Shown here: piece after piece, positions 54,113-63,640 of the stretch
How positions within the stretch are numbered: the first letter of the stretch is position 1
Layout: each line of letters starts with the position of its first letter
From: Tuberibacillus calidus DSM 17572
GTDB taxonomy: Bacteria; Bacillota; Bacilli; Bacillales; Sporolactobacillaceae
Assembly: GCF_000430685.1 (NCBI RefSeq)
Contig: NZ_AUMM01000008.1
Coordinates: 48,815 to 112,814, forward strand
Length of the DNA stretch: 64,000 bases
Reading direction: 5' to 3'
The notes under the pieces: generated by a model
What the model was told of the DNA's origin: nothing
The model's input: the letters and a program-made list of their open reading frames with translations, nothing else
Database searches by the model: none
Translations under genes and position numbers: made by a program

Positions 54113-54805
54113 ATGGCGGATTATAATATTTTGGTTGTCGATGATGAGAAGGAAATACGAGAGGCGATCGCCATCTATTTAAAAAATGAAGGGTTGAATG
54201 TCATTACGGCAGAAGATGGCGTTGAAGCGATTGAGAAGCTCAATGAAAACACGATTCATCTCATTATTTTGGATGTGATGATGCCACGCCAAGATGGCAT
54301 ACAAACGACCCTAAAAATTAGGGAAAAGAAAAACATACCAATCATTATCCTAAGCGCCAAAAGTGAAGATATGGATAAAATCCACGGTCTGCAAGTCGGC
54401 GCTGATGATTATGTGACGAAACCGTTTAACCCTTTAGAACTCATTGCCCGAGTCAAATCACAGCTCAGAAGATATCTCACGCTCGGCATGTATGAAGGAT
54501 GTGAAAAGGTTATTAACTTAAACGGCCTCACGCTGGATCCTTCGGCAAAAGAAGTGACAGTCAATGGCGATCCGGTGAAATTGACACCGATTGAATATAA
54601 AATCGTGGAGTTATTGATGACGAATGCGGGCAGAGTGTTTTCCATCAATGAAATCTATGAACGGGTTTGGAATGAGCCGGGATATAATGCGGAAAATACG
54701 GTGGCCGTCCATATTCGCAAAATCCGGGAAAAGATCGAGATCGATCCGAAAAACCCGAGATATCTAAAGGTGGTGTGGGGGATTGGATACAAAATCGAAA
54801 AATAG
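54113..54805 (+). CDS. OmpR-family response regulator
   Basis: A 230-residue two-component regulator. Receiver domain (1-118) with DD at 10-11, phosphorylated Asp 54 in ILDVMMP, and Lys in the SAKSEDMDK segment; winged-helix DNA-binding domain (about 130-230, LTPIEYKIVELLMTNAGRVFS, ENTVAVHIRKIREKIE, VWGIGYKIE). The pattern is that of VanR-like regulators. It is 3 bp downstream of the sigma gene and overlaps the kinase gene by 23 bp. Confidence 0.9.
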   Translation: MADYNILVVDDEKEIREAIAIYLKNEGLNVITAEDGVEAIEKLNENTIHLIILDVMMPRQDGIQTTLKIREKKNIPIIILSAKSEDMDKIHGLQVGADDYVTKPFNPLELIARVKSQLRRYLTLGMYEGCEKVINLNGLTLDPSAKEVTVNGDPVKLTPIEYKIVELLMTNAGRVFSINEIYERVWNEPGYNAENTVAVHIRKIREKIEIDPKNPRYLKVVWGIGYKIEK

Positions 54806-56993
54806 AGTTTTTTTAATAATTTGGCTTTTATTAGTAACTTTCGGGTTAAACAGTCTCGGCCTCCTTCTTGTTCATGGGGAAGAATATCTCGGCAAGGATT
54901 ATTTTGACACATATAACTTTCAAGAGAACTTGGATGAATTTAAGCAAGTTTTATCCATTGTTGAACTGAATGATGTGAAAAAAAGCGATGTGATGGCGAA
55001 ATTAACCGTCTCAGATTCGGAAATTAAAGCTTATCGAAACAACACGACTTATTTAAATAATGAAAAGATGCAAATTGAAAATGCGTATGCGAAAACAATT
55101 GATAAAGCAAAGGCAAGCGGTGATCAAAAACAAGTTAAAAGTTTAAAAGCGGAAAGAGACAAAAAAATCGCCGAAGCGGAAGACCGTTTTCATAAGGATG
55201 ATAATTATATTAAGGGAAAGATTCTTAAAAATAAAGAACGGTCTGTTGATAAATTTTTCAACCGTAAAAAAGAATTGCGTCCCGAGTGGATGGCGGAGCA
55301 GGAACTGTTTTTATATTACTTTAAAAACTCGAAAACAGGGCAAGTTTTTACGAATTTACCCGATGGGCAATCGTTTGAAGATATACCCAAAAACAAACTG
55401 CTTTTTGTCAAAAACAACATAACCATCGCAAATATCGACTTCGACTACTTAAATACTATTTTTAGTGATATTCCACAAGGATATGATCAAGAAACAAAAG
55501 ATATTTTAAAAAGTTTTGCCACCCCTTTTCGCGGAACGATTGGCGTTCAATCACCTCTTCCGGAAGAAAGTGCATTCACGGTGCAATACAAACAATTTAA
55601 CCATGAAAAGACGGTCTTTTATTTCATGATATTCATGGGAATCATCGCGTTCATTGTCAGCCTTATCTTATGGAAAAGACATCGGGTGAGTGAGCATTTT
55701 GTAAACGAAAAATGGCAGTCCCTTTACAATCGCATCCCGATTGACATTTGCATTGCCGCTCTATTCCTATCGTTATATATGACGCTGTTATTCCTCATGG
55801 ACTATAGCGACGTCGTATTATACGCTACATTATTTGGCAAGATCAAAGCAATGATATGGCGGGTGATCGTGGTAACGGTCACGCTTCTTCAGTGGCTGTT
55901 TCTCGTCACCAGGTTCAGAAAAACAGATGATGGATTTCAAATATGGAAAACAAGTATCATCTATAAAATGTTTGAGAGCTTCATGGATATTGCGGTTGAT
56001 ATCGGCACAGGTGTGAAGACCTTCGTCCTTTTATTCATTGTTTTTTGCACGGGGATCGGTATACCGATTGTAATCAATATACCGCAGCTATTTCCCATTT
56101 ACGTCGTCCTTTTTATGGTTATTACGCTTCCCGCACTGCTTATCGTGATGAAACGGATTGGACATTTCAATCGCGTTGTTCAAAATACAGAGGATCTTGT
56201 TAATGGTAAAGCAGTTCCGGATTTAGCTTTCAAAGGGCGTTCCGGGATCGCAAGGCTCGCGAAGAACATCAACGTATTAAAACATGGTGTTAAGGTTTCC
56301 CAAGAAAAGCAGGCAAAGAGTGAGAGGTTGAAGACGGAGCTGATCACAAATGTCAGCCATGACTTACGCACCCCGCTCACTTCCATTATCACCTATGCCG
56401 AACTTCTGAAATCACCGGATATCACCGAGGATGAGCGAAAGACTTATATCGAAGTCATTGATCGTAAATCAAAAAGATTAAAGGTATTAATTGATGATTT
56501 GTTTGAAGCATCGAAAATGGCAAGCGGAGCCGTGGAACTCATCAAAGAAAAAGTCGACTTGGTTCAACTCTTGCAACAGACGCTCGCAGAAAATGATGAA
56601 CGCATCACTGAATCCAAACTGACTTTTCGCGTGTACACCCTTGAACAACCGATTTATGCCATTGTTGATGGGCAAAAACTGTGGCGGGTATTTGATAATC
56701 TTATCGGCAATATTCTTAAATACTCACTTGAAAATACGAGAGTTTATATTGCCATCATGAAAGAAAATGGAAAAGCCGTTATCACTTTTAAAAATATCAC
56801 GAAGTATGAACTGAGCGGAAATATCGATGAATTATTTGAACGTTTTAAACGCGGCGATACTTCCCGTCACACAGAAGGGTCGGGGCTTGGTCTAGCGATC
56901 GCTAAATCCATCGTTGATCTTCACGGCGGCAGCATGGACATCGATGTTGACGGCGACTTGTTTAAGGTCACTGTTAGGTTAGCGACCGTTTAG
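54783..56993 (+). CDS. large membrane sensor histidine kinase
   Basis: A 736-residue kinase. Residues 8-28 form a first membrane helix; 29-275 is a big extracytoplasmic part with a Lys/Glu coiled coil (about 95-150); five more hydrophobic segments lie between about 278 and 452; a HAMP-like linker follows. The kinase core has the phosphorylated His 526 in NVSHDLRTPLTS, then the N box NLIGNILKYS and G box GSGLGLAIAKSIV. The long sensor plus a multi-span membrane block is unusual. The TTG start at 54783 follows GGTGGTGTGGGG. The signal is unknown; an envelope stress is likely given the sigma factor partner. Confidence 0.87.
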   Translation: MDTKSKNRVFLIIWLLLVTFGLNSLGLLLVHGEEYLGKDYFDTYNFQENLDEFKQVLSIVELNDVKKSDVMAKLTVSDSEIKAYRNNTTYLNNEKMQIENAYAKTIDKAKASGDQKQVKSLKAERDKKIAEAEDRFHKDDNYIKGKILKNKERSVDKFFNRKKELRPEWMAEQELFLYYFKNSKTGQVFTNLPDGQSFEDIPKNKLLFVKNNITIANIDFDYLNTIFSDIPQGYDQETKDILKSFATPFRGTIGVQSPLPEESAFTVQYKQFNHEKTVFYFMIFMGIIAFIVSLILWKRHRVSEHFVNEKWQSLYNRIPIDICIAALFLSLYMTLLFLMDYSDVVLYATLFGKIKAMIWRVIVVTVTLLQWLFLVTRFRKTDDGFQIWKTSIIYKMFESFMDIAVDIGTGVKTFVLLFIVFCTGIGIPIVINIPQLFPIYVVLFMVITLPALLIVMKRIGHFNRVVQNTEDLVNGKAVPDLAFKGRSGIARLAKNINVLKHGVKVSQEKQAKSERLKTELITNVSHDLRTPLTSIITYAELLKSPDITEDERKTYIEVIDRKSKRLKVLIDDLFEASKMASGAVELIKEKVDLVQLLQQTLAENDERITESKLTFRVYTLEQPIYAIVDGQKLWRVFDNLIGNILKYSLENTRVYIAIMKENGKAVITFKNITKYELSGNIDELFERFKRGDTSRHTEGSGLGLAIAKSIVDLHGGSMDIDVDGDLFKVTVRLATV

Positions 56994-57245
56994 AAAGCCA
57001 GGCGTTGAAAGACAAGTTTTAGAGGAAGTTCCCATTTGGTAAAAAGGCATCGAGTACGATGAGCGGAAATCAGCGATTAAAACAAGTGAAATCATTACGG
57101 GTCAACTCTCCAGAGATTACCAAACTTTACGAGTCACCCTTACGAATACCTAAACACGCTAGTTGCATAATTTTCCCGCCAACATGGCGCTTTCGGCGGT
57201 TCTATTTGCTAGCATTTTACTATGGTAAAATATTAGTAGAATTTG
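56994..57245. other. intergenic region, no gene recognised
   Basis: No supported gene. A 67-codon frame at 57059-57262 lacks a ribosome site and family likeness, and its end lies inside the following terminator, so I do not call it. Confidence 0.5.
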
Positions 57246-57281
57246 AAAACGTGACGCAATGAAAAAGGCGTCACGTTTTTT
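57246..57281 (+). terminator. strong intrinsic terminator
   Basis: A 12-base arm (57246-57257) pairs with 57268-57279 in a stem of 9-12 bp, followed by TTTTTT. It probably ends the kinase operon, 250 bp after the kinase stop; a transcript of the gap would then carry a long 3' tail. Confidence 0.8.
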
Positions 57282-57378
57282 ATTCATGGCTGACCAACCG
57301 ATCGTGCCGCACGATCGATCATCGGATGGACATATTTTTTTATGATATTTTTGATAAATGTAAAGCGGCGTTTAAGGA

Positions 57379-57666
57379 TTATGAGGGTTTAAACATGTTA
57401 AATAAAGACCCGAGTTGTTTAATCACCGGTTGGGTTTGATTGATAATTTTCATCATTTTATCGGCGCTTTCAATAAATTTATTAATATCAAATGCGCCTT
57501 GTTGATTCATGAAATTCGGCGCGGTTGGGTTTATTCCTTGCCCTTGATTTTGTTGAACAGGTGGCATGGCATAATATGGAGGCACACCCGGTGGAGGACC
57601 CCACATCAGATAGGAAAAGGGATCGACGGGAGGCATGTTCGGCTGCTGATTGTTTTGGTTTGCCAT
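57379..57666 (-). CDS. Pro/Gln/Asn-rich small protein, YppG-like (possible spore coat)
   Basis: A 95-residue protein with a Pro/Gln/Asn/Met-rich first half and a helical C-terminus (GAFDINKFIESADKMMKIINQTQPVIKQLGSLFNMF). This bipartite layout, with a D-x-NK segment leading into an amphipathic helix, resembles YppG and related spore coat-associated proteins of Bacillus. The likeness is from memory and not strong. AAGGAGG precedes the ATG. Confidence 0.6.
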   Translation of the reverse strand: MANQNNQQPNMPPVDPFSYLMWGPPPGVPPYYAMPPVQQNQGQGINPTAPNFMNQQGAFDINKFIESADKMMKIINQTQPVIKQLGSLFNMFKPS

Positions 57667-57834
57667 CCTTATCCTCCTTCACCAATTTCACTATTTTACT
57701 ATATGTCCTTTGGAAAGGGATGGTGTAGCTGGTGCCTCGAAAATAAAAAAAACGCCCAATGGTTAGATGCCGAACGGATGTGTAAAAGCTTTCCCGGAGC
57801 AAAGTGATGGAAAAATAGAGGAGGTGCTCTAACA

Positions 57835-57912
57835 ATGGATGCGAATAAGCAAATCCATTTGAAGAGAGGCTTTCTCATGGAAACCATTACACTAAAATAT
57901 TCCAATAGCTAA
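57835..57912 (+). CDS. possible 25-residue peptide upstream of fabH
   Basis: An ATG at 57835 with a very good AGAGGAGGTG site nine bases upstream opens 25 codons (MDANKQIHLKRGFLMETITL...) ending at 57912. No family is recognised. It lies before the fabH promoter, so it is not part of the fab leader. It may be a real short peptide or a chance ribosome site. The remainder of the 365-bp gap before fabH contains a 34-codon Cys/Trp-containing frame (57703-57807) without a ribosome site. Confidence 0.35.
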   Translation: MDANKQIHLKRGFLMETITLKYSNS

Positions 57913-57951
57913 TGGGACTCGTGATTTTATTTTGTATAAGGAAGCGGAAAG

Positions 57952-57996
57952 TAGACAAAAACGCTTTTGTGGTCTAAAATTAATACCACGTCATAA
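57952..57996 (+). promoter_or_regulatory. fabH-fabF promoter with a FapR-like operator
   Basis: TAGACA (57952-57957) and TAAAAT (57975-57980) are spaced by 17 bp. TTAATACCACGTCATAA (57980-57996) matches the FapR consensus TTAGTACCTGGTACTAA in about 12 of 17 positions and covers the start point. FapR controls fabHA-fabF in B. subtilis. Confidence 0.55.
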
Positions 57997-58031
57997 TAAT
58001 AACTAATAAAAAACGAAATGAGGGAATCAAA

Positions 58032-58967
58032 ATGGCGACGGGAATCCTTGGTATTGGGCGATATGTTCCTGATAAGGTGTTAACCAATTTGGATTTAGAG
58101 AAAATGGTTGACACTTCCGATGAATGGATTCGTACACGAACCGGCATTCAAGAGCGCAGAATTGCCGATGAAAAGACGAATACCTCGGATATGGCTTATT
58201 ATGCATCTAAAGAAGCTCTTGAAAACGCAGGGGTTCGACCGGAAGACATCGATTTGATTCTGGTTGCAACGGTCACACCAGACATGCCATTTCCATCGGT
58301 GGCCTGCTTGATTCAAGACCGTTTAGGCGCCAAAAATGCGGCCGCTATGGATCTCGGGGCAGCTTGTGCCGGTTTTATGTATGGCATGATTTGTGCAAAG
58401 CAATTTATTGACAATAATGCCTATAAAAATATACTTGTAGTAGGAGTCGAAAAACTTTCGAAAATAACGAATTGGCAGGACCGAAATACCGCTGTCTTAT
58501 TCGGTGACGGTGCCGGTGCGGTTGTGATGGGACAAGTTTCGGACGGTAAAGGCATACTGTCTTTTGAACTTGGCGCAAACGGCGCCGGAGCTAAAGATCT
58601 TTATCAAGATGGCCGATACATTTTCATGAACGGCCGGGAAGTATTTAAATTCGCCGTTCGGCAAATGGGCGAATCGGCTGTGAACGTAGTCGAAAAAGCC
58701 GGACTAAAAAAAGAGGACATTGATGCGCTGATTCCTCATCAAGCGAACATCCGAATCATGGAAGCCTCCCGCGAACGGCTTGGCCTTCCCGAGGAAAAAC
58801 TGATTAAAACCGTGCATAAATACGGAAATACATCGTCATCGTCCATTCCTTTGGCCTTATACGATGCAGTTGCCGAAGGAAAAGTTAAGGACGGAGACAT
58901 TGTTGTCCTCGTCGGCTTTGGCGGCGGACTGACTTGGGGCGCTGTGGCGCTTCGTTGGGGAAAATAG
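58032..58967 (+). CDS. fabH: 3-oxoacyl-ACP synthase III
   Basis: A 311-residue KAS III that condenses a CoA-bound starter with malonyl-ACP to begin fatty acid synthesis. The triad is complete: Cys 112 in [11 protein letters not shown], His 236 in IPHQANIRI and Asn 266 in YGNTSSSS. Its position before fabF points to the FabHA-type copy. The ribosome site is GAGGGA. First gene of a two-gene operon. Confidence 0.95.
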   Translation: MATGILGIGRYVPDKVLTNLDLEKMVDTSDEWIRTRTGIQERRIADEKTNTSDMAYYASKEALENAGVRPEDIDLILVATVTPDMPFPSVACLIQDRLGAKNAAAMDLGAACAGFMYGMICAKQFIDNNAYKNILVVGVEKLSKITNWQDRNTAVLFGDGAGAVVMGQVSDGKGILSFELGANGAGAKDLYQDGRYIFMNGREVFKFAVRQMGESAVNVVEKAGLKKEDIDALIPHQANIRIMEASRERLGLPEEKLIKTVHKYGNTSSSSIPLALYDAVAEGKVKDGDIVVLVGFGGGLTWGAVALRWGK

Positions 58968-59016
58968 CGAAAAACCATCCAGCACGCCTTTTCATAATTA
59001 GAAGGGAGTTTTCACT

Positions 59017-60255
59017 ATGAAGCGACGTGTGGTCGTGACGGGATTGGGTGCCGTAACCCCTTTAGGCAATGATGTGGAAACCACATGGAAAAACCTCATT
59101 GCTGGTAAAAACGGTGTCGGCCCCCTTACGAGAATTGATGCGGAAGAATTCCCCGCTAAAGTAGCAGGTGAAGTCAAAGATTTTGACCCGACGCTCTATA
59201 TTGATAAAAAAGATGCAAAACGAATGGACCGTTTTGCCCAATATGCCGTAGCCGCGGCGAAAATGGCTGTCCAAGATGCGGGCCTTTCGATCACAGAAGA
59301 CATTGCCCCGCGCGTGGGCGTCTGGATTGGCTCAGGCATCGGCGGCATGGAGACGTATGAAGAACAATATCGCATTGCGATGGAAAAAGGATATCGGCGC
59401 GTTAGCCCGTTTTTCGTACCAATGATGATTCCGGATATGGCTTCGGGCCAAGTCTCCATTCAACTTGGCGCGAAAGGCATTAACTCTTGTACGGTTACGG
59501 CTTGCGCCACCGGCACCAACTCGATCGGTGATGCTTTTAAAGCGATTCAACGCGGCGATAACGACATCATCATCACCGGCGGAACGGAAGCACCGCTCGT
59601 CCGCATGGCCTTTGCTGGTTTTAGTTCCGCAAAAGCCCTTTCCTTTAATCCGGACCCCGAAACGGCTTCCCGCCCATTCGATAAAAATCGAGATGGTTTT
59701 GTCATGGGTGAAGGTTCCGGCGTAATGGTGCTTGAAAGCTTGGAGTCTGCGCAAAAACGCGGCGCAAGAATTTATGCGGAAATCATCGGTTACGGTTCAA
59801 CTGGTGATGCTTACCATATTACGGCGATCGCTCCTGGCGGTGAAGGTGCAGTGCGTTCGATGACGATGGCGATGAATGATGCCGGAATCAAACCGGAGGA
59901 TATTGATTACATCAATGCCCACGGCACAAGTACGGACTTGAACGACCCGACCGAAACCGAAGCCGTCAAAAAAGCATTCGGTGAGGCCGCTTATAAGTTG
60001 GCGATGAGCTCCACAAAATCGGCAACCGGCCACTTGCTCGGTGCCTCTGGCGGTGTCGAAGCGATTTTTACGGTATTATCCATCGTGAATAATATCGCAC
60101 CGCCGACCATCCATCTCCAAGAACCGGATGAGGCTTGTGACTTGGACTATGTGCCGAATGAAGCGCGCCCGATGACAATAAATTATGCAATGAGCAATTC
60201 TTTTGGCTTCGGCGGCCACAACGCCACTTTGATTTTCAAAAAATTTGAAGGTTAA
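59017..60255 (+). CDS. fabF: 3-oxoacyl-ACP synthase II
   Basis: A 412-residue KAS II that elongates acyl-ACP. Cys 163 lies in [13 protein letters not shown], the two His in [11 protein letters not shown] and [12 protein letters not shown], and the Gly-rich FGFGGHNA motif ends the protein. AAGGGAG precedes the ATG, 50 bp behind fabH. The pair matches the B. subtilis fabHA-fabF operon. Confidence 0.96.
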   Translation: MKRRVVVTGLGAVTPLGNDVETTWKNLIAGKNGVGPLTRIDAEEFPAKVAGEVKDFDPTLYIDKKDAKRMDRFAQYAVAAAKMAVQDAGLSITEDIAPRVGVWIGSGIGGMETYEEQYRIAMEKGYRRVSPFFVPMMIPDMASGQVSIQLGAKGINSCTVTACATGTNSIGDAFKAIQRGDNDIIITGGTEAPLVRMAFAGFSSAKALSFNPDPETASRPFDKNRDGFVMGEGSGVMVLESLESAQKRGARIYAEIIGYGSTGDAYHITAIAPGGEGAVRSMTMAMNDAGIKPEDIDYINAHGTSTDLNDPTETEAVKKAFGEAAYKLAMSSTKSATGHLLGASGGVEAIFTVLSIVNNIAPPTIHLQEPDEACDLDYVPNEARPMTINYAMSNSFGFGGHNATLIFKKFEG

Positions 60256-60259
60256 TTTA

Positions 60260-60343
60260 TAAAAGAGGTTGACGGATAAGTGCTCAGGACTTTCCAGCCT
60301 ATTTCGCTGGGATCACGAGCGTGTTATCTGTCGACCTCTTTTA
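60260..60343 (+). terminator. long compound hairpin terminator of fabH-fabF
   Basis: An outer stem of about 18 bp with a few G-T pairs (60261-60279 with 60324-60342) encloses a second hairpin CCAGC...GCTGG (about 60294-60310). The outer arm ends in TTTTATA. Because both arms end in A or T runs it may also work on the other strand. Confidence 0.7.
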
Positions 60344-60403
60344 TACTCTCGGGTACTGCGGGCAAAACTAAGGCAGGAGGTTCCCGCTCTCTATAGCTAA
60401 ATT

Positions 60404-60433
60404 TTGACAAAAATAATTGAAAAAACATATGAA
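60404..60433 (+). promoter_or_regulatory. promoter-like sequence without an obvious gene
   Basis: TTGACA (60404-60409) and TATGAA (60428-60433) are spaced by 18 bp. No protein gene starts within the next 190 bp; the NERD gene starts at 60632. It may drive that gene with a long leader, or a small RNA. The rest of the gap shows nothing else. Confidence 0.35.
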
Positions 60434-60631
60434 ACTTTGAGCTAATGACTATTCCCGATTTTCCATTGAACAAGTATGTGGACAGCACCTCAAAGGCTTG
60501 TCTACAAGAATAAGATCGAAGATGAACATATGCCGTTTTGTAGCTCATCATCAAGTCTGGCATAACAAAAGCAGCTTAAAAATGATATATTTTTTGTGAA
60601 TACATCGAATTTTTGTATAGGGAGGGGAAAT

Positions 60632-61539
60632 ATGGAAGTTAAACGAAGGACATTGCCGTACCATCTGAAAGTCCGTCGCATGCTTAGACAGCGCATGAAA
60701 TTAGCTGATGAAGATTTAAGGCAACTGCAGTCGGACGAAAAGGGATTTGAAGGCGAATGCTATTTTGATCAACTTATTAACCGTTCACCTGCATCAACCT
60801 ATCTTCAATTGCAAGATGTCTTACTTAAATGGCATCAAAGCACCTTCCAAATTGATAGCGTCTTACTAGGCCCTCACGTCATTTACCTTTTCGATGTAAA
60901 AACTTTTGAAGGGGAGTTTTATATCAAAGGCAATCGCTGGTTTTCCATTACCGGAAAGGAAATTAATAATCCAATTCATCAACTCCGAAGTAGCGAAGCT
61001 CTTTTTTGCTCACTGATTGAAAGCATAGGTATCCATCTCCCCGTAGAATCAAAAATTGTTTTTGTACACCCCGAATTTACCCTTTATCAGGCAAACAGAA
61101 ACCTTTCCATCATTCTCCCGACAATATTAAATGCCTATCTAAAAAGCATTGAACCGGTGACCGTGGATCGCTCTCTAATTGAAAAAGCTCAAAATTAGCT
61201 TCACTCCACATCGAACATTCACCTTTTGAACAGCTGAAAATCCCGAGCTATACTTACGAATCCCTAAAAAAGGGAACGACATGCGGCATGTGCGATGAAA
61301 GATCAGTGCTGGTACAGGGGAAAAATTTCATTTGTACTTGGTGCGAACATCAAGAAAACTTAGAAAGGGGCATTATCCGGATGGTAGAAGAATATAAACT
61401 TCTGTTCCCGAACCGACTCATCACCGTTTCATCGGTCAGTGATTGGTGTGGCTTAAACATCAACCGCAGTAAGCTATATCGTATTTTAAGAAAACATTTT
61501 GAAATGGTTGGCTCTGGGAAAAATGCCTTTTATCGATAA
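60632..61539 (+). pseudogene. NERD-domain (nuclease-related) protein, split by one frameshift
   Basis: From the ATG at 60632 (behind GGGAGGGG) the frame encodes 189 residues with a NERD domain: FEGECYFDQLI, QIDSVLLGPHVIYLFDVKTFEGEFY, and NPIHQLRSSEALF. It stops at 61198, just after a run of four A at 61191-61194. One added base would join it to TTAGCTTCACTC..., which reads ASLHIEHSPFEQLKIPSYTYESL and runs on through a zinc-ribbon-like CGMC...CTWC pair to 61539. The joined protein would have about 302 residues, the usual size for Bacillus NERD proteins with a C-terminal zinc/helix-turn-helix part. It may be a mutation, a sequencing error or slippage. Confidence 0.75.
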
Positions 61540-61754
61540 AGGTGCACGGAATTAGCCGCTAAAACGGGTAAAAAACTTTTACTCAAGAACTGAAGCTAAA
61601 AAAGATATTAGGACAAAAGCTCAATAGTTTGAGCGAACACCTAAAATAACTCCGGACACTCTAAAAGTGGTACGGGGTTATTGGTTTTTAATCTATATAA
61701 GTTGGGACTAATTTTTGGGCCTTCCCCCTTAAAACAACAAAGATTTGTAAAAAA

Positions 61755-62005
61755 CTGGAGCATATGCGCAATTTCAGGACGAACGGGCATCGAAAATGAG
61801 CAAAAACCCGATTTATGCGCAATTTTGAGGCTCTAGCAGGCGGAAAATGAGCAGACGCTCCAGTAATTGGAAAAGGGAGGGTGAAAACTGTAAATAACTG
61901 GAGCATATGCGCAATTTCAAGACGAACGGGCACCAAAAATGAGCAAAAACCCGATTTATGCGCAATTTTAAGGCTCTAGCAGGCGAAAAATGAGCAGACG
62001 CTCCA
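61755..62005. repeat. nested noncoding repeat: two 109-bp units, each of two half-repeats
   Basis: Units lie at 61755-61863 and 61898-62005, 143 bp apart and about 90 percent alike. Each begins CTGGAGC and ends GCTCCA(G/T), so unit ends are inverted repeats. Within each unit TATGCGCAATTT and AAAATGAGCA occur twice, about 54 bp apart, giving four half-repeats in all. Frames through them on the minus strand are only echoes of the repetition. It sits in a 730-bp gap with no other gene that I can support. Confidence 0.8.
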
Positions 62006-62268
62006 TAATATGGGAATACCAGATTGGAAACCGAAATTACCTAGGCGATTCTGCCGCAAAAAAGGTGTAAAAACAAATTTTTTACCTGATTCTTAGACAG
62101 AAACGCCCAAAACCAGCAGAAATGAAAAAACGAACCAATGAATAAGAGTGGGAGAACAGTTTTAATCATTGAGGCTACGGATCTCTATCCCCAATCATAG
62201 TTTGTCCGCGCTAGGCATAAGATGATAGTGGACAGGCCACCTTCGAAATTCTAGGGGAAGGGAATGAG

Positions 62269-62481
62269 GTGACCGTGATTTTGCGCGTTTTTTTCTTGTT
62301 TGTCGGTTTTGGTTTTGCTGTTGCCGGCGGCGTGAGCATCATCGCTTATTTAAATTTACTGACGATGGGACAAGCTTTTCACGACTATATGGAATTTATC
62401 ATTCACAGGGTGGAAACCTATTTATTTATCGGCGGTATACTGCTAATGTGGACGAGCATCTATTTTCCACGTTTTAAATAA
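62269..62481 (+). CDS. small two-helix membrane protein, unknown
   Basis: A 70-residue protein with two hydrophobic helices (about 4-26 and 48-64) joined by a short polar stretch (MGQAFHDYMEFIIHRVETYL). I recognise no family with certainty; similar short proteins are common in Bacillus near yjbA-type genes. GTG at 62269 follows AGGGGAAGGGA; GTG at 62275 is possible. Confidence 0.55.
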   Translation: MTVILRVFFLFVGFGFAVAGGVSIIAYLNLLTMGQAFHDYMEFIIHRVETYLFIGGILLMWTSIYFPRFK

Positions 62482-62580
62482 AAATGCCGGGCGACCCAAT
62501 AACTGAGAAAATGAGAGAATAAATCCAAACCGACATGACCATACTGATTTCCAAACACCAACTAAAGTGAGGGACTCTGA

Positions 62581-63339
62581 ATGGAACTCATTGGAGATGT
62601 TTGGGTGAATTGGTTTGAAGGGGAAGAAAACGGCTATAATGTCTGCGATTTTCATGAATGGCGCAAACACGATTTTATTGAGTTGCTAGATCAAGTGCCG
62701 CTGATTAAAATCGACACCGACTTATTTTTGTACATTGAAAATAATCTCAGCGATTTGCCGCCAAAGCTATTAGAAGATGTCCGGAACAAAAGTTACATAA
62801 GAAAGAACAATCAAAGAGAAGTCATAGAATACTGTTTTATCGCAACGGACGGAATACGGCATATCGTCGTGGATACACTTGGCTATACGGTGCCGATTCG
62901 CAAGAGCCGCCTCATTCCCCGGCAAGAAAAAGTCGTTTTAGAAAAAGCACAGGAAATGGAAACCACCAAATACGAATGGCATCCTCCTGTGGAACAAAAA
63001 GAGTATCATATTTTATCACCGGACCCCAAATGGATGCTCGGCTTGACGCGCAAAGAAAGGCAACTCAAACAAATCTTGTTAATGGCACTTGATCAATTAA
63101 GAACATCCGGGAAGCTGGAAGAAGTGCGCTATTGGTATACGGAATGGTTTCCAAAACAATACCATGAAAGCCGCACGCTATCTTTTAACGAAGCGTGGGA
63201 GAAACTTTTTAACAGCGTCAAAATCGGCTGGACGGAAAAACACTATGATTTTTGCGAGCGTATGATAAAAGGCCAACCGTATTTTGAAAAAATATGGGAG
63301 TTAGAAACGGCTGCAAACATGGAATCGAACAAAAAGTGA
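62581..63339 (+). CDS. yjbA: YjbA family protein (UPF0736/DUF3603)
   Basis: A 252-residue cytoplasmic protein matching YjbA (about 250 residues in B. subtilis): [23 protein letters not shown] at the start, YEWHPP in the middle, and [28 protein letters not shown]. Function unknown. In B. subtilis yjbA also lies in the fabHA-fabF region, so the neighbourhood is partly conserved. The ribosome site (GTGAGGGA) is moderate. Confidence 0.85.
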   Translation: MELIGDVWVNWFEGEENGYNVCDFHEWRKHDFIELLDQVPLIKIDTDLFLYIENNLSDLPPKLLEDVRNKSYIRKNNQREVIEYCFIATDGIRHIVVDTLGYTVPIRKSRLIPRQEKVVLEKAQEMETTKYEWHPPVEQKEYHILSPDPKWMLGLTRKERQLKQILLMALDQLRTSGKLEEVRYWYTEWFPKQYHESRTLSFNEAWEKLFNSVKIGWTEKHYDFCERMIKGQPYFEKIWELETAANMESNKK

Positions 63340-63354
63340 AGATTTATATTAAAC

Positions 63355-63400
63355 GCTTATTGTAATATCGACAGCGGTATTACAATAAGCTTTTAATTTT
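63355..63400 (+). terminator. intrinsic terminator after yjbA
   Basis: A perfect 13-bp stem (63355-63367 with 63378-63390) followed by TTTTAATTTT. The 240 bp from here to the transposase hold no gene that I can support. Confidence 0.8.
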
Positions 63401-63640
63401 AATGGCTGAAGAAGTCGGAAATTTTATAATAAGGATAATTTTAATAGTAAGTGGTATAATAGCCTAATGGAGATAAATCAGGTGATAATAAGTCCTACGG
63501 TGTGATGTCAAGTGTTAAAAACAAGTGAATTGGAAATTCTTTTGGCCATATGTCATAAAAAAGGGTGCACTAAACCAAGCCTCCAGTATAATGTAAATAA
63601 CTGGAAGCCCACATGACCAAGGTTATCGATGAAGGTTACT

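Noticed and set aside
57059..57262. 67-codon frame after the histidine kinase
   Set aside because: No ribosome site, no family likeness, and its end lies within a strong terminator stem.
61688..61936. 82-codon minus-strand frame through the nested repeat
   Set aside because: Its residues simply mirror the DNA repeat (similar peptide echoes occur in each unit) and there is no ribosome site; the region is noncoding repeat.
61755..62005. CRISPR array
   Set aside because: Only two units with two diverged half-repeats each, spacer-like parts are also repeated, and no cas genes are near.
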